Source: Ancylobacter defluvii
GTDB lineage: Bacteria > Pseudomonadota > Alphaproteobacteria > Rhizobiales > Xanthobacteraceae
NCBI RefSeq assembly: GCF_018390605.1
Contig: NZ_JAHBGD010000002.1
Span: forward strand, 310,001 to 374,000
Length of the DNA stretch: 64,000 bases
Reading direction: 5' to 3'
Both the position numbers and the translations under genes were made by a program. This document shows, piece after piece, positions 34,801 to 43,660 of this stretch. The notes under the pieces are model-generated. The model made no database searches. It was not told the DNA's origin and saw nothing but the letters and a program-made list of their open reading frames with translations. The stretch's first letter is position 1. Each line of letters starts with the position of its first letter.

Positions 34801-35451
34801 GGTCTCCGGATCGAAGGAGCGGATGGATTCCAGCGTGTCGCCGAAGAAATCGAGCCGCACCGGCAGCGGCAGGCCGGGTGGGAACAGGTCGACGATGCCG
34901 CCGCGCACCGCATATTCGCCGGTGTCGCGCACGGTCGGGGTGCGGATGAAGCCGTTCACCTCCGCCCAGCCGGTGACGTCGTCGAGGGAGAGCGCATTGC
35001 CCGGCGCTGCCGAGAAGGAATGCGTGCCGATCAGCGCCCGCTTCGGCACCCGCTGCAGGGCGGCGTCCACGGTGGTGAGCACCACCGAGCCGCCCTCGCG
35101 CCCCTTCACCCGCGCCAGCCGGGCCAGCGTGGTCATGCGCCGGGCGACGATGTCGCCATGCGGCGAGGCACGGTCATAGGGCAGGCAGTCCCAGCCCGGC
35201 AGCGACAGCCGCTCGACCTCGGGGGCGAAGAAGGCGAGCGCCCGCTCCAGCTCCGCCATGCGCTCGACATCGCGGCAGATCACGGTGAGCGTCGGCCAGG
35301 CGGCATCGTCCTTGGCGGCGAGCGCGCGGGCGAGGTCGCCGATGACCAGACCTTCCATGCCGGCCGGCACATTGGCGAGGGTCACCGTCCGGCCGGGAGC
35401 AAGATTTTCGATCAGGCCGCGGGCGATCGGGGCGGAATGGGCTTTGGTCAT
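31894..35451 (-). CDS. mfd: Transcription-repair coupling factor Mfd
   Basis: A 1185-residue protein of full family length. UvrB-like N-terminal domains (RMTTLARLARV region), an RNA polymerase-interacting CarD-like domain (GDLVVHVDHGIGRFVGLKTIE), a RecG-type helicase core with Walker A GDVGFGKTE near residue 660 and DEEQHFGV near 760, and a C-terminal TRCF domain. Mfd removes stalled RNA polymerase and recruits UvrA. Its ATG overlaps the sdhE stop by four bases. Confidence 0.97.
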   Translation of the reverse strand: MTKAHSAPIARGLIENLAPGRTVTLANVPAGMEGLVIGDLARALAAKDDAAWPTLTVICRDVERMAELERALAFFAPEVERLSLPGWDCLPYDRASPHGDIVARRMTTLARLARVKGREGGSVVLTTVDAALQRVPKRALIGTHSFSAAPGNALSLDDVTGWAEVNGFIRTPTVRDTGEYAVRGGIVDLFPPGLPLPVRLDFFGDTLESIRSFDPETQRTAAQMRALDLVPMSELQLTSETMRRFRMAYVAQFGAAQRGDMLYEAVSEGRRYPGMEHWLPLFHDGLDTLFDYTGDSPVVMEAQSVEAAGERLAQIRDYYDARRESQDLAHAHSGQGMLGSGAPYKPLPPEALYLTEAEWAKRREAAPAVALTAFAVPPSKQVIDLGGRAARSFAPERADPEANLFEAAVGYLRELSPQKRTVVTAWSEGSLDRLTTVLGDHGLRGGQRVGTRDAAETLPKGAIGFSVLGIESGFETDTLVVIGEQDILGDRLVRPKRKARRPQDVISELSALTAGDLVVHVDHGIGRFVGLKTIEAMGAPHDCLEIHYAEGSKLFLPVENLELLSRYGSEDTEAQLDRLGGGGWQARKAKMRSRIREMAAELIKVAAERQLKEAPRLVPAEGVYDEFRARFPYEETEDQEASIEAVFDDLGSGHPMDRLVCGDVGFGKTEVALRAAFAVALNGKQVAVVVPTTLLARQHFKTFSERFKGLPVVVRQLSRLVPSKEVSETKKGLADGTVDIVVGTHALLGKAISFKDLGLVIVDEEQHFGVGHKEKLKQLRAEVHVLTLTATPIPRTLQLAMTGVRELSIIASPPVDRLAVRSFVTPFDPLIVREALLRERYRGGQSFYVCPRIEDLGEVKEFLDKNVPEVKVTIAHGQMAATQLEEIMTAFYDGQFDVLLSTTIVESGLDVPNANTLIIHRSDMFGLAQLYQLRGRVGRSKTRAYAIFTLPAEKQITQQAEKRLKVLQSLDTLGAGFQLASHDLDIRGAGNLLGDEQSGHIKEVGYELYQEMLEEAIANLKAGITAPVAEKWSPQISIGAPVLIPEDYVADLHVRLNLYRRLADLETEEEIEEVGTELIDRFGPAPEEVKQFLKLVAIKAMCRRANVEKVDAGPRGAVLTFRENQFPNTAGLVAYLGKPHVIAKVRPDLKVVFSDDWPEANARLKGVGAILKELAKIAGGTAKAA

Positions 35452-35744
35452 ATTTCGGGAAGGCCTTCCCCGGAGAGGTGGAAGCGGCAGAACCGCTGGA
35501 ACATCGGCGTGTCGAACGGCGCCGGGGCGGCGCCGCTATTGACCCAGCCCAGCAGGTCCGGGTCTTCGATCTCGATCAGGATCTCGAAAGCATCGACCTC
35601 TTCTTCGCTCATTTCGGGCAGCAGGGCGTCGGCGAAGCGGCCCATCAGCAGGTCCATCTCGCGCGTGCCGCGATGCCAGGAGCGGAAGAGAAGCCGCCGT
35701 CGGCGAGGGTCGAGCCCCGCGCTCGACCGCGTGGTTCCGGTCAT
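35448..35744 (-). CDS. sdhE: FAD assembly factor SdhE (DUF339)
   Basis: A 98-residue protein with the RGTREMD motif (RGxxExD) near residue 25 that is essential for flavinylation of SdhA, and the C-terminal helix pattern ESL/DLLGWV. SdhE attaches FAD covalently to succinate dehydrogenase. It overlaps mfd (ATGA), an arrangement common in alphaproteobacteria; recG is divergent upstream. Confidence 0.92.
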   Translation of the reverse strand: MTGTTRSSAGLDPRRRRLLFRSWHRGTREMDLLMGRFADALLPEMSEEEVDAFEILIEIEDPDLLGWVNSGAAPAPFDTPMFQRFCRFHLSGEGLPEI

Positions 35745-36044
35745 CGAATGCGCCTCGTTAGGGTCGCCATGCGCGACCCGAAAGGAAAGCGCACCTCTTA
35801 GCGCGCCGCCGTCCCGCTGTCAGGTAGGCAATGGGAGGGGTTTCGGGAAGAGGCGTCCCATCCGTCCGGCCCGGCGGCGCGAGAAATTTCCCGCATGATG
35901 GCGAGGGTGGCGCGAGAACCGGCCGGTGCACGGCCCGCCGATGGCAGGACGCCGGGAAGTTCTTGCCCCTGGCCGCTCCCGGATGGGGAGAGCCGGGCGT
36001 CGCGGATTGCACCCCGCGCGGGCTTCGTCCACATTCGCCGCGCC

Positions 36045-38141
36045 ATGCGCCCCGACGTCCTGAACGCCTATTTCGCCGCCCTCACCGACCTGCCGGGCAT
36101 CGGGCCGAAGCTCGCCCGCCCGTTCGGCCGGCTGCTCGGCAAGCCGGAAGGCGCGCGGGTGCTCGACCTGCTGCTGCACCTGCCCTCCTCCACCCTGGAT
36201 CGTCGCGCCCGCCCGACCGTGGCCGAGCTGGTGCCCGGCGAGATCGGCACCGTCCGCGTCCATATCGACCGCCACCAGCCGACGCCGCCCGGCTCGCGCG
36301 CGCCCTACCGCGTCTACGCCCATGACGACACCGGCGACATGGTGCTGGTGTTCTTCGCCGCCGACCGTGGCCGCATGGAGCACATGCTGCCGGTCGGCGA
36401 GGATCGCTGGGTGTCCGGCACCGTGCAGCTCTATGACGGCATCCCGCAGATCGTGCATCCCGACCGCGTGCTCGACGATGCCGGCCTTGCCCGCCTGCCC
36501 CCCGTCGAGCCGGTCTATCCGCTGGTCGAGGGTCTCGGGCAGGGGCACCTCCGCCGCGCCATTGCCGCCGCCGTCCAGCGTACCGGCGCCGAACATGCGC
36601 CCCTGCTGCCCGATTGGGGCTCCCTGCCCGGCGGGCCGGAGTTCCACGCCGCGCTCGCGAAGGTCCATCAGCCGCAGGACACTGCCGACGCCACCCCCGC
36701 CGGCACCGCCTGGCGTCGCCTCGCCTATGACGAACTGCTCGCCGGCCAGTTGGCGCTGGCCCTGGTGCGGGCCCGCACCGTGCGCAAGACCGGCCGCCCG
36801 GTGGTCGGCACCGGCGCCCTCGCGGCGAAGATCCTCGCCGCCCTGCCCTTCGCCCTCACCGGCTCGCAGGAGACGGCGCTCGCCGCGATCCGCGCCGATC
36901 TCGGCTCGGGCAACCGCATGCTGCGGCTGCTGCAGGGCGATGTCGGCTCCGGCAAGACCGTCGTCGCCCTGCTCGCCGCCGCCACCGTCATCGAGGCCGG
37001 CCATCAGGCGGCGATCATGGCGCCCACCGAAATCCTCGCCCGCCAGCATCTGAAGACCATCTCCCCGCTCGCCGAGGCCGCCGGCATCCGCGTCGCCCTG
37101 CTCACCGGCCGCGAGAAGGGCAAGGCGCGGGAGGCGATCCGCAGCGCCCTCGCCGCTGGCGACGTCGATCTGGTCATCGGCACCCATGCGTTGTTCCAGG
37201 AGGGCGTCGGCTTCGCCGACCTCGCCCTCGCGGTGGTCGACGAGCAGCACCGCTTCGGCGTGCACCAGCGCCTCGCCCTCGCCTCCAAGGGCGAGGCGGT
37301 CGACGTGCTGGTGATGACCGCCACCCCGATCCCGCGCACGCTGGTGCTCACCTATTTCGGCGACATGGATTCGAGCGAGCTCAGGGAAAAGCCGAAGGGC
37401 CGCAAGCCGATCGATACCCGCATGGTGGCGATGGACCGGCTCGACGAGGTGATCGCCCGCCTCGGCCACGCCCTCACCGAGGGCCGGCGCGTCTACTGGA
37501 TCTGCCCGCTGGTGGAGGAATCCGAGACCTCCGACCTCGCCGCCGCCGAGGAACGCTTCGCCGACCTCAAGCAGCATTTCGGCGACGCCGTCGGCCTCGT
37601 GCACGGCAAGATGAAGGGGACCGAGAAGGACGCCGCCATGGGCGCCTTCGCGCGCGGCGAGACCCGCATCCTGGTCGCCACCACCGTGGTCGAGGTCGGC
37701 GTCGATGTGCCGGAGGCCAGCATCATCGTCATCGAGCACGCCGAGCGCTTCGGCCTCGCCCAGCTGCACCAGCTGCGCGGCCGGGTCGGGCGCGGCGACG
37801 TCGCCTCGATCTGCCTGCTGGTCTATCGCCGCCCGCTCGGCGAGATCGCCCGCGCCCGGCTGGAAGCGCTGCGCGAATCCGATGACGGCTTCTATCTCGC
37901 CGAGAAGGATCTCGAACTGCGCGGCGAGGGCGACCTGCTCGGCACCCGCCAGAGCGGCCTGCCCGGCTTCCGCGTCGCCCGGCTGGAGGTGCATGGCGAC
38001 CTGCTGGAGCGCGCCCGCTCCGAGGCGCGCACCCTCGTCGCCGCCGATCCCAATCTCGAAGGCGAGCGCGGCCGGGCCTTGCGCCTGCTGCTGCACATTT
38101 TCGAGCGCGATGTCGCGGTGAGGCTGCTCGACGCCGGATAA
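36045..38141 (+). CDS. recG: ATP-dependent DNA helicase RecG
   Basis: About 698 residues from the ATG at 36045; the frame is open about 50 codons further upstream but that part is not family-like. N-terminal wedge/OB domain ([27 protein letters not shown]), Walker A GDVGSGKT near residue 300, [11 protein letters not shown] near 398, [16 protein letters not shown] and the QLRGRVGRG helicase motif VI. RecG remodels stalled forks and branch-migrates junctions. Divergent from sdhE-mfd, so three DNA-repair/respiration genes share this junction. Confidence 0.96.
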   Translation: MRPDVLNAYFAALTDLPGIGPKLARPFGRLLGKPEGARVLDLLLHLPSSTLDRRARPTVAELVPGEIGTVRVHIDRHQPTPPGSRAPYRVYAHDDTGDMVLVFFAADRGRMEHMLPVGEDRWVSGTVQLYDGIPQIVHPDRVLDDAGLARLPPVEPVYPLVEGLGQGHLRRAIAAAVQRTGAEHAPLLPDWGSLPGGPEFHAALAKVHQPQDTADATPAGTAWRRLAYDELLAGQLALALVRARTVRKTGRPVVGTGALAAKILAALPFALTGSQETALAAIRADLGSGNRMLRLLQGDVGSGKTVVALLAAATVIEAGHQAAIMAPTEILARQHLKTISPLAEAAGIRVALLTGREKGKAREAIRSALAAGDVDLVIGTHALFQEGVGFADLALAVVDEQHRFGVHQRLALASKGEAVDVLVMTATPIPRTLVLTYFGDMDSSELREKPKGRKPIDTRMVAMDRLDEVIARLGHALTEGRRVYWICPLVEESETSDLAAAEERFADLKQHFGDAVGLVHGKMKGTEKDAAMGAFARGETRILVATTVVEVGVDVPEASIIVIEHAERFGLAQLHQLRGRVGRGDVASICLLVYRRPLGEIARARLEALRESDDGFYLAEKDLELRGEGDLLGTRQSGLPGFRVARLEVHGDLLERARSEARTLVAADPNLEGERGRALRLLLHIFERDVAVRLLDAG

Positions 38142-38251
38142 GCCGCTATGCTGCACCCGCACAGACGGGAGCGCGGGATGATCGATCCACGATGATCACC
38201 CGCCCCGGCCGGAATGAGACGCCAGACCCACGAGGCTCCAGCTCCGCCGCC

Positions 38252-38647
38252 ATGAACGACGAGCACCGCACCTTCCCGACCGCCGCCGCCCCCATACGCT
38301 GGGTGCTGTTCGCCCTCGCCTGGGTCTGCGTCGGCCTCGGCGTGGTCGGGCTGGTGGCGCCGCTGCTGCCGGGCACGCCCTTCCTCATTCTCGCCGCCTG
38401 GCTGTTCACCCGCTCCTCGCCGCGCTTCGAGCGCTGGCTGCTGGCGCATCCCAAGCTCGGCCCGGCGGTGATCGCCTGGCGCGCGCGGGGTGTGGTGCCG
38501 CGCTGGGCGCAATTCGTCGCCACCGGCTCGATGGCGGCGAGCTTCATGATCCTGACTTTCACCGCCATCCCGGGCCTGGTGCTGGCCGGCATCGGCGCGA
38601 TGATGCTCGCCGTCGCCGCCTTCCTGCTGACAAGGCCGGCGGCGTGA
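38252..38647 (+). CDS. YbaN family (DUF454) membrane protein
   Basis: About 131 residues from the ATG at 38252; an ATG at 38192 in frame is an alternative start. Three hydrophobic segments, with DUF454 hallmarks: [24 protein letters not shown], then [20 protein letters not shown]. Inner-membrane protein of unknown function. Its stop overlaps the GTG of mobA (GTGA), so it is co-translated with it. Confidence 0.85.
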   Translation: MNDEHRTFPTAAAPIRWVLFALAWVCVGLGVVGLVAPLLPGTPFLILAAWLFTRSSPRFERWLLAHPKLGPAVIAWRARGVVPRWAQFVATGSMAASFMILTFTAIPGLVLAGIGAMMLAVAAFLLTRPAA

Positions 38648-39255
38648 CCGGGAACCGCATTCTCGGCGTCATTCTCGCCGGCGGCCTGTCGCGCCGCATG
38701 GGCGGCGGCGACAAGGCCCTGCGCCCGGTCGCCGGCCACCGCCTCATCGACCGGGTGATCACCCGCCTCGCGCCGCAGGTCGATGCCCTCATCCTCAATG
38801 CCAATGGCGACCCGCAGCGCTTCGGCCTCGCTTTGCCGGTGGTGGCGGACCCGCTGCCGGACTTCCCCGGCCCGCTTGCCGGCCTGCTTGCCGGCTTCGA
38901 GTACGCGCACGCCCATGCGCCGTGGGCGCGGCACATCCTCACCGTCTCCGCCGATTGCCCGCTGCTGCCGCCCGATCTCGTCGCCCGGCTGCTGGCGGAG
39001 AAAGGCGAAGCCGCTGCCGCCATCGCCGCCTCCGGCGGGCGCGACCATCCGGTGATCGGCCTGTGGGATGTCTCGCTCGCGCCGCGGCTGCGCGCGCTGC
39101 TGCTGGATGAGGGCGAGCGCCGCGTGCGCGCCTTCACTGCCCGCGTCGGCACCGTCTCCGTCGACTGGCCGGTCGAGCCCTACGACCCGTTCCTCAACAT
39201 CAACACCCCCGACGACCTCGCGACCGCCGAGCGGCTGATCGCCTCGGTCGGCTGA
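38644..39255 (+). CDS. mobA: Molybdenum cofactor guanylyltransferase MobA
   Basis: A 203-residue protein starting with GTG. Nucleotide-binding motif [16 protein letters not shown] at the N-terminus, [26 protein letters not shown] with the metal-binding Asp, and a C-terminal [10 protein letters not shown]. MobA joins GMP to molybdopterin to form the bis-MGD cofactor of DMSO-reductase-type enzymes. Ends six bases from the convergent mobB stop. Confidence 0.95.
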   Translation: MTGNRILGVILAGGLSRRMGGGDKALRPVAGHRLIDRVITRLAPQVDALILNANGDPQRFGLALPVVADPLPDFPGPLAGLLAGFEYAHAHAPWARHILTVSADCPLLPPDLVARLLAEKGEAAAAIAASGGRDHPVIGLWDVSLAPRLRALLLDEGERRVRAFTARVGTVSVDWPVEPYDPFLNINTPDDLATAERLIASVG

Positions 39256-39261
39256 CCGCGC

Positions 39262-39783
39262 TCAGCGGGTGCGCCAGTCCACCAGCGTCACCGCTGCCGC
39301 ATGGGCCTCGACGAAATCGGCGATGGTGTCGGTGGCATCGAGCTCGATCACCGGCAGATTCACACCGGGCAGCGGCTCGTCCGAGGCGATGGCGGCGATG
39401 AACGGGTCGTCCGGATGCAGGAACGGCCGGTCCACCTCCGCGCGGTGGATCTCGATCTTCGGGTGCCGGTCGCGCTTGAAGCCCTCCACCAGCACCAGGT
39501 CGACCGGGGCGAGATGGGCGATCAGCTCCGGCAGCTCCGGCTCCGGCGCGCCGCGCAGCTCATGCATCAGCGCCCAGCGCACCGAGGAGGCGACAAGCAC
39601 CTCGCTGGCGCCCACGACGCGATGCGTGTGCGAATCCTTGCCCGGCGTGTCGACGTCGAATTCGTGATGCGCGTGCTTGATGGTCGAGACCTTCAGCCCC
39701 CGTCCGACCAGCACCGGAATCAGCCGGGCGAGCAGCGTCGTTTTGCCCGCGCCGCTCCAGCCGGCGAAACCCATTACGCGCAT
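39262..39783 (-). CDS. mobB: Molybdopterin-guanine dinucleotide biosynthesis protein MobB
   Basis: A 173-residue P-loop protein: Walker A GWSGAGKTTLL at residue about 8, STIKHAHHEFDVDTPGKDSH, and LVLVEGFKRDRHPKIEI. MobB is a GTP-binding accessory of MobA. GGAGGAAAT precedes the ATG. It converges with mobA rather than lying in one operon with it. Confidence 0.95.
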   Translation of the reverse strand: MRVMGFAGWSGAGKTTLLARLIPVLVGRGLKVSTIKHAHHEFDVDTPGKDSHTHRVVGASEVLVASSVRWALMHELRGAPEPELPELIAHLAPVDLVLVEGFKRDRHPKIEIHRAEVDRPFLHPDDPFIAAIASDEPLPGVNLPVIELDATDTIADFVEAHAAAVTLVDWRTR

Positions 39784-39860
39784 GATTTCCTCCGTTTCCC
39801 GGCCTTCAGTCTTGCCGGGTTCGCGCCCCCGCCTTAAGCGAAGCCGCAGGAGTGACCTTG

Positions 39861-40151
39861 ATGCCTGTCGATGCCGATCCCGGCAAGCCCGGTTCCGAAC
39901 AGCCTGATTCCGATCAGCCTGATTCCGATCTGCCCCGGCTCCTCGACCTGAAGGGGCTGAAATGCCCGCTGCCGGCGCTGCACACCCGCCGGGCGCTGGA
40001 GCGCGCCACGCCGGGCCAGCGCTTCGAGGTGGTCTGCACCGATCCGATGGCGGTGATCGACATCCCGCATCTGGTCCGCCAGCTCGGCGATATCGTGGAA
40101 TCCAGCGAACGCCGCGCCGTCGAGCTGGTCTTCCGCATCCGCAAGGCCTGA
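39861..40151 (+). CDS. TusA-family sulfurtransferase-like protein
   Basis: About 96 residues from the ATG at 39861, with AGGAG eight bases upstream; a GTG at 39852 is in frame. The TusA motif LDLKGLKCPLPAL places the active Cys at residue 35. The TusA fold carries persulfide in tRNA thiolation or molybdenum-enzyme sulfuration. Proximity to mobA/mobB favours the latter (inference). The N-terminus has a tandem 15-base duplication encoding QPDSDQPDSD. Confidence 0.87.
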   Translation: MPVDADPGKPGSEQPDSDQPDSDLPRLLDLKGLKCPLPALHTRRALERATPGQRFEVVCTDPMAVIDIPHLVRQLGDIVESSERRAVELVFRIRKA

Positions 40152-40154
40152 GGT

Positions 40155-40448
40155 TCAGCCCGCGTCGCGCCAGTCGAAGGGCAGCGGCGCCTCGCGGAAG
40201 GCGAAGCGGTCGAGATGGCGGGCGACCACGCCCTTCATCCGCTCCAGCGTCTCCGCATCGACCGCCTCCAGCCGCACGCCGAGCCCCGCCGCATCGGCAT
40301 GCAAGGTGGCGACGGTGTTTTCCGGCAGCACGATCCGCCCGTCCTCCGGGGTGAAGCTGACCTCGAACTTGTGCGCCCAGTGCTTGCAGAGCTGCTGCAG
40401 ATAGCGGCTGGCATGGGCGGTCGGCACGGTGGCGGAACTGATCGACAT
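40155..40448 (-). CDS. DUF2218 domain protein
   Basis: About 97 residues from the ATG at 40448; the frame opens further up to 40529 but the domain begins at ATVPTAHASRYLQQLCKHW. Further conserved pieces are FEVSFTPEDGRIVLP and LERMKGVVARHLDRFAFRE. DUF2218 proteins are small, soluble and uncharacterised, sometimes linked to siderophore or heme genes. Three bases separate its stop from the convergent tusA stop. Confidence 0.85.
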   Translation of the reverse strand: MSISSATVPTAHASRYLQQLCKHWAHKFEVSFTPEDGRIVLPENTVATLHADAAGLGVRLEAVDAETLERMKGVVARHLDRFAFREAPLPFDWRDAG

Positions 40449-40604
40449 GGCTTTCGGCTCACATATGGATCGAAGGCAACTCTCTAATACGCTGATTCCA
40501 AATGAGCCACTGGCACGGACCGCCCTCACCGGACCGTGACCGCGCCGACCTCGGCGCGGTCGGGAAGCGAGGGCCGGCCAGCGCCCGCCTTCCGGCCCCT
40601 CCGC

Positions 40605-41537
40605 TCACGGCGTCGGCCGGAACACCCCGTTGGCGTCGCGCTTCAGCGGTGCCGCCTGCGTCGGCAGCGGCGCGCCGGGCGCGTCGAGCACCGAGACGCC
40701 CTCCTTCCAGTCCGCCGGCGCGATGGCGACGTAGCGGGCATAGCCGCCCGAGCCGCCGAGCGGCTTGGCGAAGCCGATGGTCACCAGCGCCCCGCTCTCC
40801 GGCACCTTGTCGAGATTGGCGACGCCCTCGGCCTGAGCGAAATTATTGTGCATCAGCCAGTGCTCGCCCTCGAGCGTCGGCGTGGTGTCGGTGTCCAGCG
40901 GCTCGTGGCCGTGGAACAGGATCTTGCGCTCGAGATGCAGGAATTTCAGCGCCGCAAGGCCGACGCCCGGAAACGGCTTCTTGTTGAAGCGCTCGCGGTC
41001 CGCCCATTTCTTGTACCAGTCCGAGCGCACGAACACGACCGCGCCTTCCGGGATGCGGCCATGGGTCTTCTCCCATTCCTCGATATCCGCCACGCCGAGG
41101 TGGTAGCCCTCGTCCTTCGCCACCTTGCCGGAGATGTCGATCACCGCCAGCGGCCGGATGGCGAAGCTCGCCGGCAGGTCGGAGATGGTGGCGCCCTTGG
41201 GGTTCCAGTGCGAGGGCGGGTCGAGCTGGGTGCCGTACTGGTCGGTGGTCAGCTCATAGGCCGAGGCGACGAAGCCGTGCTTCTCATAGGTGAATTCCTC
41301 GCCCTTCTTCACATAGCCCTCGATGTCCTGCCCGGCGACCGCCGGCTTGAACACCGCATTGCCGAAGCCCGGCCACACCGGCTGCACCGGCTCGAAGGCA
41401 TGGGTGAGGTCGATATATTTGGCGCCCTTCAGCGATTGCTCGTAGAGCTTCCACAGCGGCGGCTCCTCGGCGCGGGCGGCGATGCCCCCGGTCAGCACGA
41501 CCAGCGCGACCAATGCCGCGGTCTTCATGCACGTCAT
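40605..41537 (-). CDS. Secreted cyclase-family protein (kynurenine formamidase-like fold)
   Basis: About 310 residues from the ATG at 41537 with GGAGG six bases upstream. A signal peptide ends at AARAEE, then the PF04199-type fold: YIDLTHAFEPVQPVWPGFG, YGTQLDPPSHWNP and LPLAVIDISG-like strand. The family metal motif is HGTHxDxPxH; here the first two His of the motif are Tyr and Gln, while Asp and the last His remain. The metal site is therefore altered. Kynurenine formamidase itself is usually cytoplasmic and about 210 residues, so this is a distinct periplasmic member. Confidence 0.82.
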   Translation of the reverse strand: MTCMKTAALVALVVLTGGIAARAEEPPLWKLYEQSLKGAKYIDLTHAFEPVQPVWPGFGNAVFKPAVAGQDIEGYVKKGEEFTYEKHGFVASAYELTTDQYGTQLDPPSHWNPKGATISDLPASFAIRPLAVIDISGKVAKDEGYHLGVADIEEWEKTHGRIPEGAVVFVRSDWYKKWADRERFNKKPFPGVGLAALKFLHLERKILFHGHEPLDTDTTPTLEGEHWLMHNNFAQAEGVANLDKVPESGALVTIGFAKPLGGSGGYARYVAIAPADWKEGVSVLDAPGAPLPTQAAPLKRDANGVFRPTP

Positions 41538-41703
41538 GTCCAGCCTCCAGCGGTCAGCGTCGATCGACGCGCCCAACCTCCGGCCTTTTGCCGCGGCGCA
41601 CAAGACATGCCGGCGCGACATGGGCGGCCTGCCATGTGTGGGGCGCGCGCCGAATCCGGCGCCGCGCCCAAACCCCCACGTCCAAACGCCCACGTCCAAA
41701 CGC

Positions 41704-41738
41704 AAAAGCCGGCGGGATCGGTCACGACCCCGCCGGCT
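41704..41738 (-). terminator. Rho-independent terminator of the Hint-domain gene
   Basis: AGCCGGCGGG and its exact complement with a 12-base loop, followed on the minus strand by TTTT. It lies 17 bases after the Hint gene stop. Confidence 0.8.
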
Positions 41739-41754
41739 CGCATGGTCAGCGTTT

Positions 41755-43368
41755 TCAGGCGGCGCGGGCGATCCGCTTCGCCGCAGCCTTCGACCAGTAG
41801 CGCAGCGAACCGCTATCGATGGTGAGGGTCACCGTCACCGGCCCGTTCAGCCCGGTGAACAGCGAGGCTGGCATCAGGGCCGCCTGCGAGGTCCAGCGGC
41901 GCTGGCCGCCCTGATGCCGATGCATGGGGTGGAAGCCGGTAAGCGCGGCATGGTCGAGCGGGATGTCGCGGACCGAAGCGCCGGCGCGCAGTTCGATGCC
42001 GGTAACCCCGACCCCGACCACGTCAAGGCTGCGCGTCGCATTGTCGACGCCGTCGCGCAGCACGGTGGTGCGTGACAGCAGCAGCAGGCCACCGGCCGGC
42101 AGCGTCTCCAGGGTGAAGCTGTAGCGCCCCTCGGACGACACGTCCGGCCGGATCTCGCCACCGTTGCACAGCAGGCGCAGGCCGCTGTCGGTCTTGCGCA
42201 CCAGGCCGGTCAGGCTTTCCGCGCGGGCGAAGAGGCGGCGGCGCAGCTTGTTCAGCCGGGGGCCGTTGCGCAGCACCTCGAAGCCGCATGCGGCGCGGGC
42301 CTGCCGGGTCAGTTCCCGGCGCTCCTCCTGGAAGCTGGGGCGCAGCTGGGTGACGACCCGGCTCTCGCCGTCGAACATGGCGCGGTTGCCGGTGTCCAGA
42401 TAGGATTCGGTCGGCGTGCCTTCGGCCAGGATGACGTCGAAGCGGTCGAGTTCGACGTGGAAATACTCGATCTTCTCCATCGAGAAGTCCTGCACGATGG
42501 TCTTGCCGTTCACCAGCAGCACCGCCGGCACCAGGGCACCGTCGAGATACATGTGGTGCTGCGGCGAGACCACCAGCTCGCGATGCGGCTGTCCCTTGCC
42601 GAGCGCGCCCTTGCGGATACGGATCGGCATCGCCTCGATGCGCTTGGCCTCGGGGATGGCACGGACGCGCAGCGTACGATGGCCGATCCACTTCACCGCG
42701 ACGCTGCGGCCGTCATGGGTGAGCACGAGGTCGCCGGCCTTGAGGTTCTCGACCGCGGTCTCTCCTTCCGGCGTGGCGATCATGGTGCCGCGCAGGAAGC
42801 AGGCATAGCCGACGGTGCCGGTCTCGGGATCGAAGATGAAATCGGCGGGATTGAAGCTGCCCGACAGCGTCACCGAGGACAGGATCGCGGTGTACCACTC
42901 GCTCTGCACCTGCACCGCCTGAAGGGTGAAGGTGCCGTCGCCATTATCGATGGTGCGGAATTCGGTAATGTCGGCATCGCTGAAATGCAGCACGTCGCCC
43001 GTGGCGAAGCCCTGGATGTCGAGGCTGGTTATGCCGCCGGGCAGCCGCAGGGTGCCATCGCCGGTGCCGGTGAAAATGACCTTCTGGCCGTCGATGCCGC
43101 CGCCGCCGCCCGCGGCGATGGAGAAGTCCAGCGTCGAGGCGCCGTCGATCTGGAAGGTGACATTCGAGCCGCCGGTCCAGCCGGTGTTCGTAAAGGTCGC
43201 TCCACCCGTGACCTTGATCAGTGAATTGCTGCCTGGATCAAGATAAGCGGTCGATATGGAAGCGCCATCAACGATCAGCGTCGAGCTGCTTCCAAGGAAA
43301 ATACCTCCGTAGGAGGCATTGGTGTTGACGGTTGTCGTCGCGCCACTGGCTACATTCAGGTCGGCCAT
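41755..43368 (-). CDS. Hint (hedgehog/intein) domain protein
   Basis: A 537-residue protein without a classical signal peptide. Residues 1-180 are Gly/Ser/Thr-rich beta-helix-like repeats (GGIFLGSSSTLIVDG, TGTGDGTLRLPGG). A Hint domain runs from about 188 to 335: Cys190 in YACFLRGTMIATPEGE, the AGDLVLTHDG strand, SPQHHMYLDG and YFHVELDRFDVILAEG. The final 200 residues are an uncharacterised C-terminal part (GVTGIELRAG). In hedgehogs and inteins the Cys starts an N-S acyl shift that cleaves or splices; here self-processing is a prediction. Upstream of it and on the same strand lies an AraC regulator. Confidence 0.8.
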   Translation of the reverse strand: MADLNVASGATTTVNTNASYGGIFLGSSSTLIVDGASISTAYLDPGSNSLIKVTGGATFTNTGWTGGSNVTFQIDGASTLDFSIAAGGGGGIDGQKVIFTGTGDGTLRLPGGITSLDIQGFATGDVLHFSDADITEFRTIDNGDGTFTLQAVQVQSEWYTAILSSVTLSGSFNPADFIFDPETGTVGYACFLRGTMIATPEGETAVENLKAGDLVLTHDGRSVAVKWIGHRTLRVRAIPEAKRIEAMPIRIRKGALGKGQPHRELVVSPQHHMYLDGALVPAVLLVNGKTIVQDFSMEKIEYFHVELDRFDVILAEGTPTESYLDTGNRAMFDGESRVVTQLRPSFQEERRELTRQARAACGFEVLRNGPRLNKLRRRLFARAESLTGLVRKTDSGLRLLCNGGEIRPDVSSEGRYSFTLETLPAGGLLLLSRTTVLRDGVDNATRSLDVVGVGVTGIELRAGASVRDIPLDHAALTGFHPMHRHQGGQRRWTSQAALMPASLFTGLNGPVTVTLTIDSGSLRYWSKAAAKRIARAA

Positions 43369-43660
43369 TTTCCTCGCCCACGTTTCTGGAATTCGTCACC
43401 CACCGCCGTCTTAGAAGCCGCGCGGGGTGATCGCCGTCCAAATCGCGAAGAAACGCAGACAAAATACGCATGAATTGATTTTAATTTGAAATTATTTCCG
43501 CGCGGTTAACCCGCACGGTCGCCCCACACGCTTTTTGAGCGTCGGCTCCGGCATGATCGGGTGATGAAACTGGCCGGAAAGGGCGGCAGCGCAATCGAGC
43601 GCCTGAGTCGGTGGCGAGCCTCGGCCGGTGGCGGAATGTCGGCTCCTGCGGACGACGTCG

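Noticed and set aside
32548-35898. Very long plus-strand open frame (about 1100 codons) opposite mfd, and similar frames opposite recG, the TonB receptor and the YejA-like gene
   Set aside because: These follow from codon bias in GC-rich DNA. Their sequences are low in protein-like pattern, rich in Arg/His, and fully covered by well-identified genes on the other strand.
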